Source of the DNA: Arachis hypogaea
Taxonomy: Eukaryota; Streptophyta; Magnoliopsida; Fabales; Fabaceae
Assembly: GCF_003086295.3 (NCBI RefSeq)
Contig: NC_092051.1
Span: forward strand, 8,982,810 to 9,046,809
DNA: 64,000 nt
Direction of reading: 5' to 3'
The translations under genes were made by a program, and so were the position numbers. Below the pieces are notes generated by a model. The model worked only from the letters and a program-made list of their open reading frames with translations. It searched no databases and was not told the DNA's origin. This document shows, piece by piece, positions 22,101-32,949 of this stretch; position 1 is the first letter of the stretch, and the number at the start of each line of letters is the position of its first letter.

Positions 22101-23128
22101 ACCATCTCGGAGCCAGGTCATTGGCCAGGAAAGTAATCCGAGCTGGATTTTACTGGCCAACCTTACAGAAAGATGCCACAGAATTTGTGAAAAAGTGCCA
22201 GCCATGCCAAATGCATGCAAATTTCCACGTGGCTCCCCCAGAAGAGCTCATTAGTATCACTTCTCCATGGCCCTTTGCAAAATGGGGAATGGATTTGTTA
22301 GGTCCTTTTCCCCAAGCGCCAGGACAAGTTAAATACCTAATAGTGGGAATAGATTACTTCACAAAGTGGATAGAAGCAGAACCACTGGCCACCATCACTG
22401 CACAGAGGAGTCGGAGGTTTCTCTACAAAAATATAATCACAAGGTATGGGATACCTTATTCCATTACCACAGATAACGGAACCCAGTTCACCGACTCCAC
22501 CTTTAGAAGCCTGGTAGCCAGTATGAAAATTAAACACCAGTTCACCTCGGTGGAACACCCACAAGCCAATGGGCAAGCCGAAGCAGCCAACAAAGTCATT
22601 CTGGCAGGACTGAAGAAAAGGTTACAAGACGCGAAAGGGGCTTGGGCTGAAGAGCTCCAACAAGTACTATGGGCTTACAGAACAACTCCCCAATCCGCCA
22701 CTGGAGAAACACCCTTCCGACTAGTCTATGGCGTAGAAGCCATGATCCCAATAGAGGTCAATGAGCAAAGCCCAAGAGTGATTTTCCACGATGAGATCAG
22801 GAATATACAGGGACATAAAGAAGAACTCGACTTGCTCCCTGAAGTCCGAGAAGAAGCTCAGATAAGAGAAGCAGCATTGAAACAAAGGATGACTACAAGG
22901 TACAACAAAAAAGTCATTCGAAGGAGTTTCACCCCAGATGACTTAGTCTTAATCAGAAACGACATTGGGGTCAACAAATCTGGGGAGGGAAAGCTCGCCG
23001 CCAATTGGAAAGGACCATACAAAATCAAGGAGGTCTTAGGAAAAGGCTATTATAAGGTGACCGACTTAGGCGGCACCGAGTTACCAAGGTCATGGCATGC
23101 TTGTAATATGAAAAGGTACTACAGTTAA
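19127..23128 (+). CDS. pol: pol (protease, RT, RNase H, integrase) of the Tat element
   Basis: 1333 codons open without interruption. Order and marks: the end of the gag linker; aspartic protease with D-Q-G-S-S at about residue 116; reverse transcriptase with YVDDM at about 486; connection and first RNase H-like region about 630-735; second, archaeal-type RNase H about 760-890 (LYVDGSSN, then YSDSQVV and a late RADALSKLA); integrase with an H-H-C-C zinc motif about 986-1030 and catalytic D (WGMDLLGPFP), D (TDNGTQF) and E (HPQANGQAEAANK). The C-terminus ends LPRSWHACNMKRYYS with no chromodomain. The ATG at 19127 is internal to the ancestral polyprotein, so the true start was probably in gag. 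All catalytic residues I can locate are present. Confidence 0.94.
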   Translation: MIEKLAREGRLDRYLIERSDGHGKRKREDEDRRDPPPQTPERHIHMISGGFAGGGLTKSSRKRHLKRVYQVEEGSPDLPTISFTKEDGRGVIPGHDDPVVITMILANAHLHRTLVDQGSSADILFKPAFDKLGLDEKELRAYPDTLYGLGDTPIKPLGFLPLHTTFGKGKKSKTLSIDFIVIDVGSAYNALIGRATLNRLGAVVSTPHLCMKFPTSSGIATVRGDQKLARKCYNESLNLRGKGREVHTIELGGARVKEELRPQPGRKTEEIQVGEEEGKNTHIGANLGKTLRQGLTRLLRDNSDLFAWKASDMPGIDPELMSHKLLVNSGSRPVQQRRRKLGPERALVVEEQVQALLEAGFIREVKYPTWLANVVLVKKQNGKWRMCVDYTDLNKACPKDPYPLPSIDALVDSSSGYQYLSFMDAYSGYNQIPMYELDQEKPSFITPRANYCYVVMPFGLKNAGATYQRLMNKVFAPHLGSLMEAYVDDMLVKTKEEVDLLSDLSQVFDTIRLNGMRLNPAKCAFAVEAGKFLGFMLTQRGIEANPDKCRAILEMKSPTCLREVQQLNGRLAALSRFLAGSALRSLPLFSLLKKGHQFQWTPECEEAFQEFKKFLSQPPILTRPTAGKDLILYLSVADRAVSAALIREEEDRQHPIYFISKVLQGPELRYHKLEKFAYSLVIASRRLRPYFQAHTIRVRTNQPMKQILQKTDIAGRMVQWAIELSEFDLKYETRTAIKAQCLADFVAEYAGDQENKPTTWELYVDGSSNKTGSGAGIILVDERGTQIEVSLKFEFPASNNQAEYEALIAGLKLAEEVGATKVMVYSDSQVVTSQISGEYQAKDPTMKRYLEKASELLGHFAETEVKHITRDLNSRADALSKLASTKPGGNNRSLIQETLQEPSVVKTEDTLEVFEVVGLNLGWMNPLVEYLKFDILPKEEKEAQKIRREAQHYTLVKNVLYRRGISTPLLKCVPTLKTTEVLEEVHSGICGNHLGARSLARKVIRAGFYWPTLQKDATEFVKKCQPCQMHANFHVAPPEELISITSPWPFAKWGMDLLGPFPQAPGQVKYLIVGIDYFTKWIEAEPLATITAQRSRRFLYKNIITRYGIPYSITTDNGTQFTDSTFRSLVASMKIKHQFTSVEHPQANGQAEAANKVILAGLKKRLQDAKGAWAEELQQVLWAYRTTPQSATGETPFRLVYGVEAMIPIEVNEQSPRVIFHDEIRNIQGHKEELDLLPEVREEAQIREAALKQRMTTRYNKKVIRRSFTPDDLVLIRNDIGVNKSGEGKLAANWKGPYKIKEVLGKGYYKVTDLGGTELPRSWHACNMKRYYS

Positions 23129-23918
23129 AAGCAAACCCTACTCCCTGATGTACTCTTTTCCCAGCTTCATGATTTTTTCCCAGAATCAAAGGGTTTTTTC
23201 TGAAGAAGGGTTTTTAACGAGGCATCACAGTAGGGGCTAAGGGAAATAAATTAGCAAAAGCCCTTAGTAGCAATAAGGTACCTCCTCAATTAATAAAGAT
23301 TTTCTTCCATCTTTAAAAATCTCTTTCAAAATTCCCTTTTAAATTTTCTTTCTACGAAATGCGCCGATTTAAGCTCGACAAAACGTAAAAATCCCATGAA
23401 CCGACCTAGATGGTCGTCAGGATAAAACGACGAGGTACAAGTCGGTGTAAAGAGGCTATAGAAGTCGATCATGATAAACTCGGGATCGGTCCGACTCATA
23501 GGGCGAAATGCGAAACCGAGTACAATTAAAATGAATCGCAAAAGTAGCCTAAGTCACGAAAAACTCAATAAAACAAAATTGAGTACTAGGAATACCAAAA
23601 GAGATAAGGAAAAACTAAGAAAAAGGCTGCTTTGAGAATCAAGGGGATTCAGAAAAGCAAGCAAGTCCCAAAGAAAAGGTTTTCTCCACAAAAGATCAAA
23701 GAGTCAAATAAACCACGAAAAGCATGTGCGCATAAGGTAACTCAAAACACTTATCCAAAAAGGGCATTTATTTAACGCTAAATTAAACCCCTATTAAAAG
23801 GGGGCATCACTGTTTTGTTTACGGCCTTAAAAGGCCAAAATTGTTCAAAACACCAAACAAATAAATATAAAGAGTTCAAAAAAGAGGGGCCCACAAGCCG
23901 GGCCCCGATAGCCAAAAA
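23129..23918 (+). other. Non-coding 3' region of the Tat element
   Basis: About 0.8 kb between the pol stop and the 3' end of the antisense gene. No ORF with a protein signature. It should serve as the shared 3' end of two convergent transcripts. Confidence 0.6.
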
Positions 23919-25755
23919 TCACTTTTTTAGATCACCACCAGCAGGATCAGGGGGAACGCCAGGGGTAGGAGTTGAAGAAGAAGTCGGAGGAACGGTAGAA
24001 GAACTCGGAGCGTCCTTAGAGCGAGGAGGGGACTCTACGATCCTCTGCCCCCGAGTCTTTAAATCAGACTCAGATTCCACTATGGGGACAGGAGGATCCA
24101 CGATGGCACCATCAATAACAACCTTATCAGGGTCCAAAGGAGAAAGGTCCAAGTCAGGAGCAATAACCCCGACCTGTTCCTTGAAAATCCTCCAGGCTTC
24201 ATCAGCACCATCCGCAATAGAGTCCTCCAACTCGGTGTAGGCCTTCCGAGCGTTCAGTAAGTCGTTCTTTACAGACACAAGATCAGCAAATAAACTATTG
24301 TAGCTGGCTTGCGCTGCCTTCCTCAACTCCACCTCCATGTTGCATTGGGCTTGCAACTTCTGCCCCTTCTCTCGGAGGCTGTTCCTCTCCCCCTCCAGTT
24401 TGGCGACTTTCCCCTCCAACTCCTTCTCATGCTCCTGATATATACGGAGCCTACCCTCCAGCTCCTCGACCCTCGAGGTCGTCCCTAAAGAGCTGATGGG
24501 AGTCTTCTCAAATATATCCAAGAGTTTGCCACAAACCCCCGCCGTCTTGAGACTCTCCTCAACCACAGTAGTGAGGTAGTGCCGAACAGAAACATCATCC
24601 ATACTCATACGAGCATGAGGATAGATGTTCTTTCGGACGAACGCAAGAGCGTCCGCCTCACCAGAAGCACCAGACTCTAATGTCTTGCGCTTCTTTGGCT
24701 CTGGTTCGGGAGTAGGTCGGACGGAAGGGGGTGGCAGAGAGGAAGCAGAGGAAGAAATTACGATAGGCTGAGAAGGAGTCCCAACGTTCCGAGGAGGAGG
24801 AGGAGGAGAGACAACCATCCTAACACCTCCAGACCTGGCTCGAGACTTTGCCTTGGCTTCCTGAACCCTCTGGTAAGACTCTTGAGCGTTTTTCTTTGCC
24901 ATCTCTACAAAAAACAAATTGGTAGCCGAAATCAGACAAAGTCGGTAAAAGAAATTGCAAGTCGGAAACGAGCAAGAAACGCAAAAAGCTACCTAATTGT
25001 GACTGGACAAAGGACGGCGACCCCTGGAGAAATTTTTTAGTATCCAAGTATGGGGCCCTCCCCCACGCTTCTCGGAGGAACCCCACAATGGCTGCTTCTA
25101 CCTCAGTTAAATCATCCAGACCATATTTCTCGCAAGGGGAGGCCTCCAGCCAATATAAAGGAAATCGGGGAGAAGAATGATCATCCAGGAAAAAGGGGTG
25201 GTGACCCTCTACAGCTTGCACTTTGAAAAAGTAGTTCTTGAAGTCATGAAAGGACTCGTCAAAAAGGGTAAAAAGTCTCCGACCTTGTATGGCTCGGAAC
25301 GACACCCACTGTTGTTTATTGTTTAGCCCACTGAAGGGTTTTGTCATGTGGAAAAGATGGAAGAAAATCTTTAAAGAAGTCGGGAACTCTAAAGCCTGGC
25401 TGACAAATTGATAAATTTTCAAAAAACCCCAAGAGTTGGGGTGAAGCTGGGTGGGAGCGACTCGACAGTGACGCAAAACAGATATCTCAAAATTCGAAAA
25501 AGGAAGAAAAACACCCAAACGGGTGATCATGCACTCATACATAAAGAAAAAATGAGGGGCCGCCTCATCGACTCTTCCAAAACAAACCCGGTCTTCAGGA
25601 CCCGGGACTACCAATTCGTATTTTGGTTCGTCATCCTCAGAAGTACAAATTCTGTGATGAGTGCGAAGGTTGGTAATGAACTCAGAATCGACTGAGGGCT
25701 CCTCCCCTAAGACCGTGACATCAACCCAGTGAGAGAGAGCATCTACAGAAGCCAT
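23919..25755 (-). CDS. Antisense spliced gene inside the Tat element (gypsy-type 'Transposase_28' protein)
   Basis: On the minus strand, exon 1 is 25755-24993 and exon 2 is 24904-23919. They are joined by an 88-bp intron with donor TTAG|GTAGCT and acceptor TTTTTTGTAG|AGATGG. The joined frame is 582 codons. Exon 1 begins MASVDALSHWVDVTVLGEE and holds the domain annotated in plants as 'putative gypsy type transposon' (Transposase_28), with marks such as FFFMYECMITRLGVFLPF and LHPNSWGFLKIY. Exon 2 gives a basic and Pro/Ser-rich linker, a nuclear-signal-like PKKRK, and a coiled coil (about 24200-24480). Antisense ORFs between pol and the 3' LTR are known in Tat elements such as Grande and RIRE2; their role is not settled. 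Unspliced, the frame is broken, which supports the intron. Confidence 0.82.
24905..24992 (-). other. 88-bp intron in the antisense gene
   Basis: GT at 24992-24991 and AG at 24906-24905 on the minus strand, with a T-rich stretch before the acceptor. Removing it joins two long ORFs in phase. The length is in the normal range for short plant introns. Confidence 0.75.
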
Positions 25756-26010
25756 TTCTTTTTATAAAAAAGGGGGGTAACAAACCTACAAGGGGAAAAG
25801 AAATGTCACCAACACGGTCTCTAAAGGGAGGAGGATGCGAAACTAAAGTCTACAAATCAAATTTATCTACAAAGGCATATTAAAGAACTAACCTTTATCC
25901 GGAAATAAGGGTTGGAAGCAAAAAGCCTTTGAAGACGCAAGAACGCAGCACGAACGAAGGCAAGGAAAATTTGAAAGATCGCAGAAACGAAACAACGAAA
26001 GAGAGGGAAA

Positions 26011-26020
26011 ATATTTATAA
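26011..26020 (-). promoter_or_regulatory. TATA box of the antisense gene
   Basis: TTATAAATAT on the minus strand, about 255 bp upstream of the antisense ATG and outside the LTR. It suggests that the antisense gene has a promoter separate from the LTR. Confidence 0.45.
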
Positions 26021-26256
26021 GAACGTTAGGGGCATAACGGTAAAATCGGGGCAATCATTAATAAGGATGCACCGTTACCAAGGCTATTAAATCCCTACGC
26101 ACACCCCTAACGGACACGACGCTTGATTAGACGTAACTGTCAGAACCAAAAGGTCACGAAAAATCACGTCGGTCCTCAAACCATCACATCGGTCCTCTCA
26201 CAAATCGGCTACGACCCCGAGTTGAATACTCGAACCCAACTCTTAAAAATAAATTG

Positions 26257-26273
26257 GGCTCGAGTAGGGGCAC
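26257..26273 (+). other. Polypurine tract of the Tat element
   Basis: A purine-rich stretch containing GAGTAGGGG directly before the 3' LTR, the expected plus-strand primer site. Confidence 0.6.
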
Positions 26274-26808
26274 TGTTCATACCCTGGCCCAATAAATAGG
26301 ACCCAGGATCCAAGCAAAGAAGCCCAACCCAAAGGGGTTGGCCCTCCCCCAGTACCGGCCTTCATCCCCAGAAGTCGGTACTGAACACGACCTACTCCAA
26401 AGAAGTCGGATACGAGGGTTAGCTGGCAGATAACACTCGTTCGAATGAGTAACCGCCCCTAGAAACTCTCTAACCACTTCATAGAGTCATATCTTAACCT
26501 CCCTAAGATATGGGAACGGTTATCCACCTAAAAAGGTGGCACTACTTCAGCGGTGGTTATTGGTTCACCTCCATAAATACCCTGACATCCCTCAGGTATC
26601 ACTAAGTCCCAATACATTCTCAACTTGCTCACACTCTTGCTAACTTAGGCATTGGAGTGTCATTGCAGGTACCACCCCCCATTCTCCCAGACGCGCAAGT
26701 CGAACGGAGGAACACCGAGTTTCAGGTGCACCAGCTGGCCACCTCCCTCACACGTTTGGGTCAACCAACGTCATCCGGCCCACTGATCTCCGGTTACCCA
26801 TCGTAACA
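26274..26808 (+). repeat. 3' LTR of the Tat element
   Basis: 535 bp, one substitution relative to the 5' LTR. It is followed directly by the ATAAA target duplication. Confidence 0.95.
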
Positions 26809-27499
26809 ATAAATACAAATTATACTAATAAATAAGTAAAATATTCAGAGTTTAGTGTAATTTTAGTCGCAGATTGTAGATTATCTAAAATTTCTAATAA
26901 TTTTCTTTTCTTTCTATTTTACATTTGAAACAGTACATGAATGACATTTTTTATTTTTTATTTTTTATTGAATTATAAGCATTTCGATAACACAAGACAG
27001 TTGACTCAAAATTTCAAAATTTTTCTATGTCATGTGAAAACCATGTCATGGATATATCTTGTTAAGGGAAAATTAACCATTTCACTTCAAATTTAGAAAA
27101 CTTCATAGATAGATTCTTTCTCTGTCTTCAATTTTTTTTTTTTTCTTGTGGTGGGGGTGGGGGGTTTTTAGACTCTGACATCAACATTGACAAAAAAAAA
27201 TTGGATGTGGGCCAATAAGGCCCAAACTACCCAAACCAATAAGTCACCCCAGCCCAACCTATATAAGGTGGGCAAAGAAAAAAGCCCAATTTCTATATTT
27301 ATTGAAGGAACAATGCTATATCCTAAAACATAAAAGCCCAATAAAACGGTTTTAAGGCCCAAGGCCATCTGTGTTTTTCACTTTTTTTGTCATTATTTAG
27401 TTCCTTTCCATCTATTACCCTCAGTTCCTCACGTTACAAAATTTCAATTGAGTCCTGCGAATAAGTATCCGAGTATTAGGGATAATAAACATCTCATAT

Positions 27500-27680
27500 C
27501 ATAAAACCACTCATCTCAAAAGCTTAAGCTGATTTTGGGGTTCACCAAGGATTAAATTCTTGACCTTTCGGATCTAAAACTCTAATACCATGTCATGATA
27601 CTACTTATCCCAGAAGCTTACGCTAATGAAAAAAGATAACACTAATGATTATATCTCTAATACTCCCTAAATCTCCATTG
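27500..27680 (-). repeat. LTR/TRIM-like remnant with primer-site-like border, copy 2
   Basis: On the minus strand the sequence reads 'attagagatataatcatta', then '..catgacatggtattagag'. The last part resembles the end of an LTR followed by an initiator-tRNA-Met primer site (TGGTATCAGAG in intact elements). Phrases are shared with 3620-3790. Confidence 0.35.
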
Positions 27681-28400
27681 TACGCATTGTACAAATATTT
27701 CATTGGCTCTCCATACTTTTTCAATTTCAATACAAGGTCTTGTTTCTTGTATGTTATATAATATTAAAGCAGTATATCTTTCAATATTGATATTGTTAAA
27801 GATTTCTATATATTATTATTCCCTATTTTTATATTATATTTATACGAAGCTTGAGTTCATAGAATATTGTTAACATAAACTGTCTCAAATAAAAAATTGA
27901 GTTCTCTATTGTGACCCTATGACATTTCATAGGGACAACCAAAAACAGCATTGCCCCAAAGGGCGTTCGTAAGGGTAGACCTTGTTATGGGGGATGGGAG
28001 GGTTTATTTATTATATTTTATTTAGAGTATTTATTCACATTGAATTCAATCATAGAATACTATTTGCTAGGACATGCTAATCATCATACACATGGATCCT
28101 AGGACACTGTGCAAATCCCTAGAATGAAGCTAAAGCTAAAGGCTAAAGCAGATACGGTACATGAACCTAAACTTCCCCATATCAACCAATTTATTCTTTT
28201 ATTAAAATTAAACAGGGTGGAAATGTTTTAATTTTGTTCTGTCCTATGTTGAAGATTTTACATTTGAAATTTTGAACTAGGCTGGAAGGAAGTCATCGTG
28301 TGCTCAAAGAAAAATTAATTAATTAATTAATTAAGAAACTTAAATTTGTGAATATTGTACTAGTGCCACATTTAATTTGTACTTTAATTAGGTAAAAATT

Positions 28401-28515
28401 CAAGTGCAGTTAATTTTACGTGAAGTTTATAGTTAAAAATAATTAAATAATTTGACTAAATTTTTATTTAACAGTTTTTAATTATCAATTTTACGTAAAG
28501 TTAACCACGCATGAG
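28401..28515. mobile_element. Small MITE (about 115 bp)
   Basis: The ends are inverted copies: 'gcagttaattttacgtgaag' on the left and the reverse complement of 'ctttacgtaaaattgat'-type sequence on the right, with a short AT-rich middle. It resembles a MITE that I recall as common in Arachis sequences. No target duplication could be fixed. Confidence 0.5.
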
Positions 28516-29039
28516 TTCTCACTTTTAAGTTAAAAGTGAAACGTAAATAATAATAATAATAATTTTAAAGTACAAAAGAATAATAATATATGAATATAGA
28601 AAATTAAAAGTGGAAATATGCTGGGGGAGATTGTTGAGGTTATAGACATATTTTTGCTAATTTATTTTACGATCAAAATGCTTAGCTATTATTAAATTCG
28701 ACGACTAATTTTTAAAGGATTTACAAACATCTCACTTGACAATAGTATATAAAGTATTTTAATAATTTTTTTATCAGAAAATCTGTTATTTAAAAAAAAA
28801 TAATAGTCCATCAATGGAGTAGTGGGAAAGATTGATGATTAGCTCAGACAATGTATGACAATGCATGAATAACTCAATCCCAAAAAAAATGAATGTTCGA
28901 ATATATCTTTAGTATAGGAAAATGAGATAAAATTTTGCCCCTATGCTTATTAAACTTTTTAGACATATTTAATTTAGTCCTTGAGTTTTTTTTTTTTTTT
29001 GAAATAAGGTGGAATATTTAAAAAATTCAGAATTATAAT

Positions 29040-29156
29040 ATAAATACTAAAAAAAATCGTAGTTATTTCTGGCATTGTTATCAATAATTAAACGGAATAA
29101 AGTCAACCCACTCTTTGTAGTTTCTAATTGACTTGGTAATAATTTCTGCAACGTCG
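29040..29156 (-). pseudogene. LINE ORF2 C-terminal piece, distal to the CACTA-I insertion
   Basis: On the minus strand, right after CACTA-I, a frame reads DVAEIITKSIRNYKEWVD. It continues the C-terminal pattern of the LINE fragment on the other side of the element (33265-33910). It is a short relic that shows the LINE was cut in two by CACTA-I. Confidence 0.6.
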
Positions 29157-29179
29157 CACTACAACAAATCCTTAAGATA

Positions 29180-29480
29180 GCGACGGATATTTTGCGGCGG
29201 TTTTGTAAATGTGCCGCAAAAAGACAAAATGCGGCACATATAGCGGCGGTTAAAGGTTGGGACTGCAATCATACCGAAATTTAGCGGCGGTTTTAGCAAA
29301 ACCGCCGCTATATTGCTGTAAGGTTGACATATCGCGGCGGTTTTCTTCAAACCGCCGCTATATTGCTGGTCAGGTTTGTATTTCGTGGCTTCTTTTCGAA
29401 AACCGCCGCGATATGTCCGCCGGTGACTTCTTGTTAGGCATTTTGCGGCGGTTACTTTTAAACCGCCGCAAAATGCGTGT
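29180..29480. repeat. Left subterminal palindrome array of CACTA-I
   Basis: At least five copies of GCGGCGGTTTT / AAAACCGCCGC arranged as small hairpins in otherwise AT-rich DNA. Spacers between the two halves are only a few bases. Confidence 0.8.
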
Positions 29481-29918
29481 TACCACATATTGCATTGTTC
29501 TCTTTAGAAATAACCATCTGGGTTTAATATATTTAAGTGAAAACTACTTTTTGAAGCTACATATGTTTAAATCATTCTTACTTAAACTCGTAACACTTTT
29601 TCTACATTCGGTTTACGATAAAAATTTCACAAGTTACTTGTAACCTTTATATGTTAACTCATGTGAACAATTTTACCACTAAGATTTTCTTGATTACGTT
29701 ATTGGCATTTAAAAATTGCATTCAATCATGAATGTAAAAGTAGCAAATAAAATCAAACTCTGATATTTATGAAGTTAAAATAAAGTTCTAGATAGCATAC
29801 ATCAAAGTTACTCCTCTTTGAAGTTATGCCTTACTAAACCTAAACCAAGAATAAACATGTACAACTGTGACCCAAATCATTAAACTAACGAAATCAGCGT
29901 AACTATTATAATAAAAGA

Positions 29919-32604
29919 TCAAAATTTCTCTCCAACATCATATTGACCTGGCGAAAAAAACTCTGTTATGAATCTTGCGGCTTCACGTTTCAGAGGATCT
30001 GATATTTCATCTCCATACCATGGCATCTTATTCAGATCAAAGCACATTTTCTTAACATGTATATCATCTTGTTTATCTTGTTGGTCTTCTAAAGTTGCAT
30101 CCTCTTCATCCGGAACCTTATTCAGATCAAACTGCATGGATCTATCAACTGCGACAGAGGATACATCATCTAAAATGTCTTCTGAATCAGCCTCTTCTCC
30201 GTCTAGACTGTCAGGAACTATTTCTCCGGAATATTCAGGTACGACTGAAAATATCAACATGCACATAACAGAATGAGTATACATAGAAGGAATTGAGAAC
30301 TCTGGAGTTATTAAATACTGACTTAGAAAAACAACTAAACTACAAGATGCTAAGACAATTTTAAAACTAAACACAACTTTTCAACAATTACTATCACCCT
30401 TGTTAGTAGTTAAGGCAATTTTCTTAAACAGAAGCTCTATAGCAATTGTTGTGTTTGCAGAGAATGACGAAAAGTCCTCATTTTTTATCAATCCTGTTCC
30501 ATCGTCATGTTATGTTCACTATTGTATTCAAAACGTATCACTAGTGAAATTATATTGCGTAATACATAGCAAGATCATAAAAAAATGCAACCCTAAGAAA
30601 AACAACAACTGTAGAAGGAATAAAGACCAAACGTAAACTAACTTTTTCATATTAAAATCGTTGAAAGAACCAAAAGTCTGCGTTTACTCATGAGAATTCA
30701 CAATAACACAAATATTTATCTGCAAAAAAAAAAAAAAAACTACACAAGTATAAAGTAACCAAAGAAAACAAAGTACAACGCTGATTTTATTTAACTTAGT
30801 TTATGACAGAAAGATCATTTTTAAATTACATTAAAATGCTTCATACAAAGCATTACGCGACATCATCGAAATTCTCTGAGGCATTTTCTACGAGGTCTTC
30901 TATATCTTCCTCCCTTGTCAACAATAAATCTTCAATGTCACCTTCCGCTGACATGTTCAACCCTGGCTGTGGAGAAAAACCGACTTCAGCTTCTTCATTC
31001 TCTTCTCCCATGTCATACAAATCCCTTGGTTTCACATGAACTACAACACTCCAATCCTTAGCTACTTCATCCTCCACATAGTATACAAGCTGAGCTTCTG
31101 ATGCCAATATGTACGGTTCATCTTCTTCACGATTACCAGTGTGTATTGGACGAGAGAAATTAACGCTGGTAAGCCCCAAATGGTCTTGTTTGATGCCTCT
31201 ACTGGTAGTGGTATCAGCCTAAACACATTTGAACAATACCACTGTGAAGGAACAACTGTAATTCAATTCAATTATGTCCACAATTTTTCCGTAATACGGA
31301 ACACCACCAACAGCCACTCTATTGTCACGCATGCTTGCATAACTTCTTGTATTAGATGATACATATACTCCACTATTTTGTGTTTTCATCCCATTTTCCT
31401 TTGTTAAAGTTCTAAACTTGTACCCGTTAACATTGTACGCCCCAAAACGTCTGGCCTGAATCATGGGACCGCACGCAAGCAACTGCAGGTCTTTCGATTG
31501 AGGCGTACTTTCCATAAAAACCTGAAACCATATAACATTCATGTTTTATATTAAAATCGGTTTTCATATAGTACTATTTCCAGGCCAAAAAAACATTGGT
31601 CAGGTTAGTATTCTGTCAACCTGATGCTTGAACCACCGAGAAAATTCTGCATGGACGACACTATCTATCTTAGCTTGCGACCTTGTCTGATGACGCAAGC
31701 TTCGCTTTGTCTTTTCCCTAAACGTACTTTATTGGAGAGAAGAAAATTAGTCCAACTAGTCACTGGGAGAAAAGAGTTATATTGGTGTTTTATAAATACA
31801 TGCGTATACTTACTCAAGGAACGGAACCACGGCATCGCAGTTGACTAGCACATGACGATGAGCTTGATGTTTTTCCATTGGAGTGAGTTCGAAATGCGAA
31901 ACAGCCCCTACTGCTTTTCCAATAGCTGGGAACATACTTTCCCCTGAATTATGAAGAACATCGACGGGCTCATCATCCACTCGCCCTGGTCGGTTGATTC
32001 TAGTCTCAATATTATCCAGATACCTAGAACAGAAAGTCAGGATTTCCTCAGATAAGTAACCTTCTGCAATTGAGCCTTCCGGTTGTGCCCTATTACGAAC
32101 ATATTGCTTCAGACGTCCTAAATACCTTTTGTATAAATACAATAAAAATCTCAGTATATACACAATTAATTGAACTGAATGTACTAAAGGGGTTTACAAG
32201 CAAGCTAACCTTTCTATTGGATACATCCATCTATAATGTACTGGTCCCCCAAGAGTAACCTCATCAATGAGATGCACGGTGAGGTGAACCATGACGGTGA
32301 AGAAGGATGGAGGAAAAATCATTTCCATCTGACACAAGGTTTGCACAACATGATTCTGAAGTTCAGCAAGCTGCATAGGGTTTATGGCTTTCCCACAAAG
32401 TTCTCGGAAAAATGATGACAAATTTGCAATCACATTGGACACCGGACTCGGAAGTGCATTCTTCACCAAAATTGGGAGTAATTGTTCCATCAGAATATGA
32501 CAGTCATGACTTTTCAACCCAGTTGAGATTGCTGAAGAGCTGGCTTTTGTGGGAGATACACCAGACTCGTCATGCGCAGGGCCATCTTCATCTGGAAATC
32601 GCAA
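29919..32604 (-). pseudogene. 3' part of a TNP2-type CACTA transposase gene
   Basis: Minus-strand exons are recognised by content. 32604-32210 holds DUF4218 marks (LKSHDCHILMEQLLPI, FFRELCGKAI, EMIFPPSFF). An 84-bp intron (32126-32209) follows, then 32125-31814 (YLGRLKQYVRNRAQPEGSIAEGY, broken by neither stop nor shift). Then comes a piece near 31750-31620 ending EFSRWFKHQ, and the DUF4216-like region about 31530-31219 (RRFGAYNVNGYKFRT, NSGVYV). Finally 31179-30853 and about 30240-29919 hold the acidic tail with two FDLNK motifs. The N-terminal transposase-associated and DDE parts are missing upstream of about 32630, so it cannot catalyse transposition. Confidence 0.72.
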
Positions 32605-32949
32605 CCCGCAACAAAAATCTTGAATTTTAATTAATGGTTTTAGATACCTTTTACATTTAAGTTGGTTTAGTACGTTAGGCTTATTTTATTGAACTTGAGT
32701 ATTTAATCCTGTATTTTGGACGATATTATGACAATTTCGTTATTTAATCCTGTATTTAAGTTGGTTTGCATAATTTTAATTTGGTTTGTTATGTTAATTG
32801 AGCTGTTTTAGTTGGTTTAAATTAGTTAAAAAGCTAGACACCAAAAAAAAAAAATTAGTTAAAAAGTAAAAAAATTAAAGTTTAATAAACATTCTTTGTC
32901 AAAATAGGCAAAATATAGAAAATTCAAAATTTTAATGAAAAAATTGAAT

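Larger units (their letters stand above)
17340..26808 (+). mobile_element. Young Ty3/gypsy retrotransposon, Tat lineage (9.47 kb)
   Basis: A complete element: 535-bp LTRs (17340-17874 and 26274-26808) starting TGTTCATACC and ending CGTAACA, a 5-bp target duplication ATAAA on both sides (17335-17339 and 26809-26813), a primer binding site for tRNA-Asp, gag, pol in the order protease-RT-RNase H-second RNase H-integrase, a long 3' region with an antisense gene, and a purine-rich tract before the 3' LTR. The two RNase H-like regions and absence of a chromodomain point to the Tat branch of the non-chromodomain gypsy group. The LTRs differ at a single position (A at 17426, C at 26360), so insertion was very recent. 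One frame break separates gag from pol. Confidence 0.96.
26814..29039. other. Intergenic, repeat remnants only
   Basis: AT-rich, with poly-T near 27130. A 66-codon minus ORF at 27168-27368 has no protein signature. Two repeat pieces inside it are listed separately. Confidence 0.4.

Noticed and set aside
20490..22576. Many minus-strand and alternate-frame ORFs over pol
   Set aside because: Shadows of the intact pol frame.
23815..24240. 141-codon plus-strand ORF
   Set aside because: Opposite strand of the antisense gene's Pro/Ser-rich exon 2. No signature of its own.
29180..29480. Regularly spaced palindromic repeats that look CRISPR-like
   Set aside because: Spacers are tiny and uneven, the genome is a plant, and the array is the subterminal region of a CACTA element.
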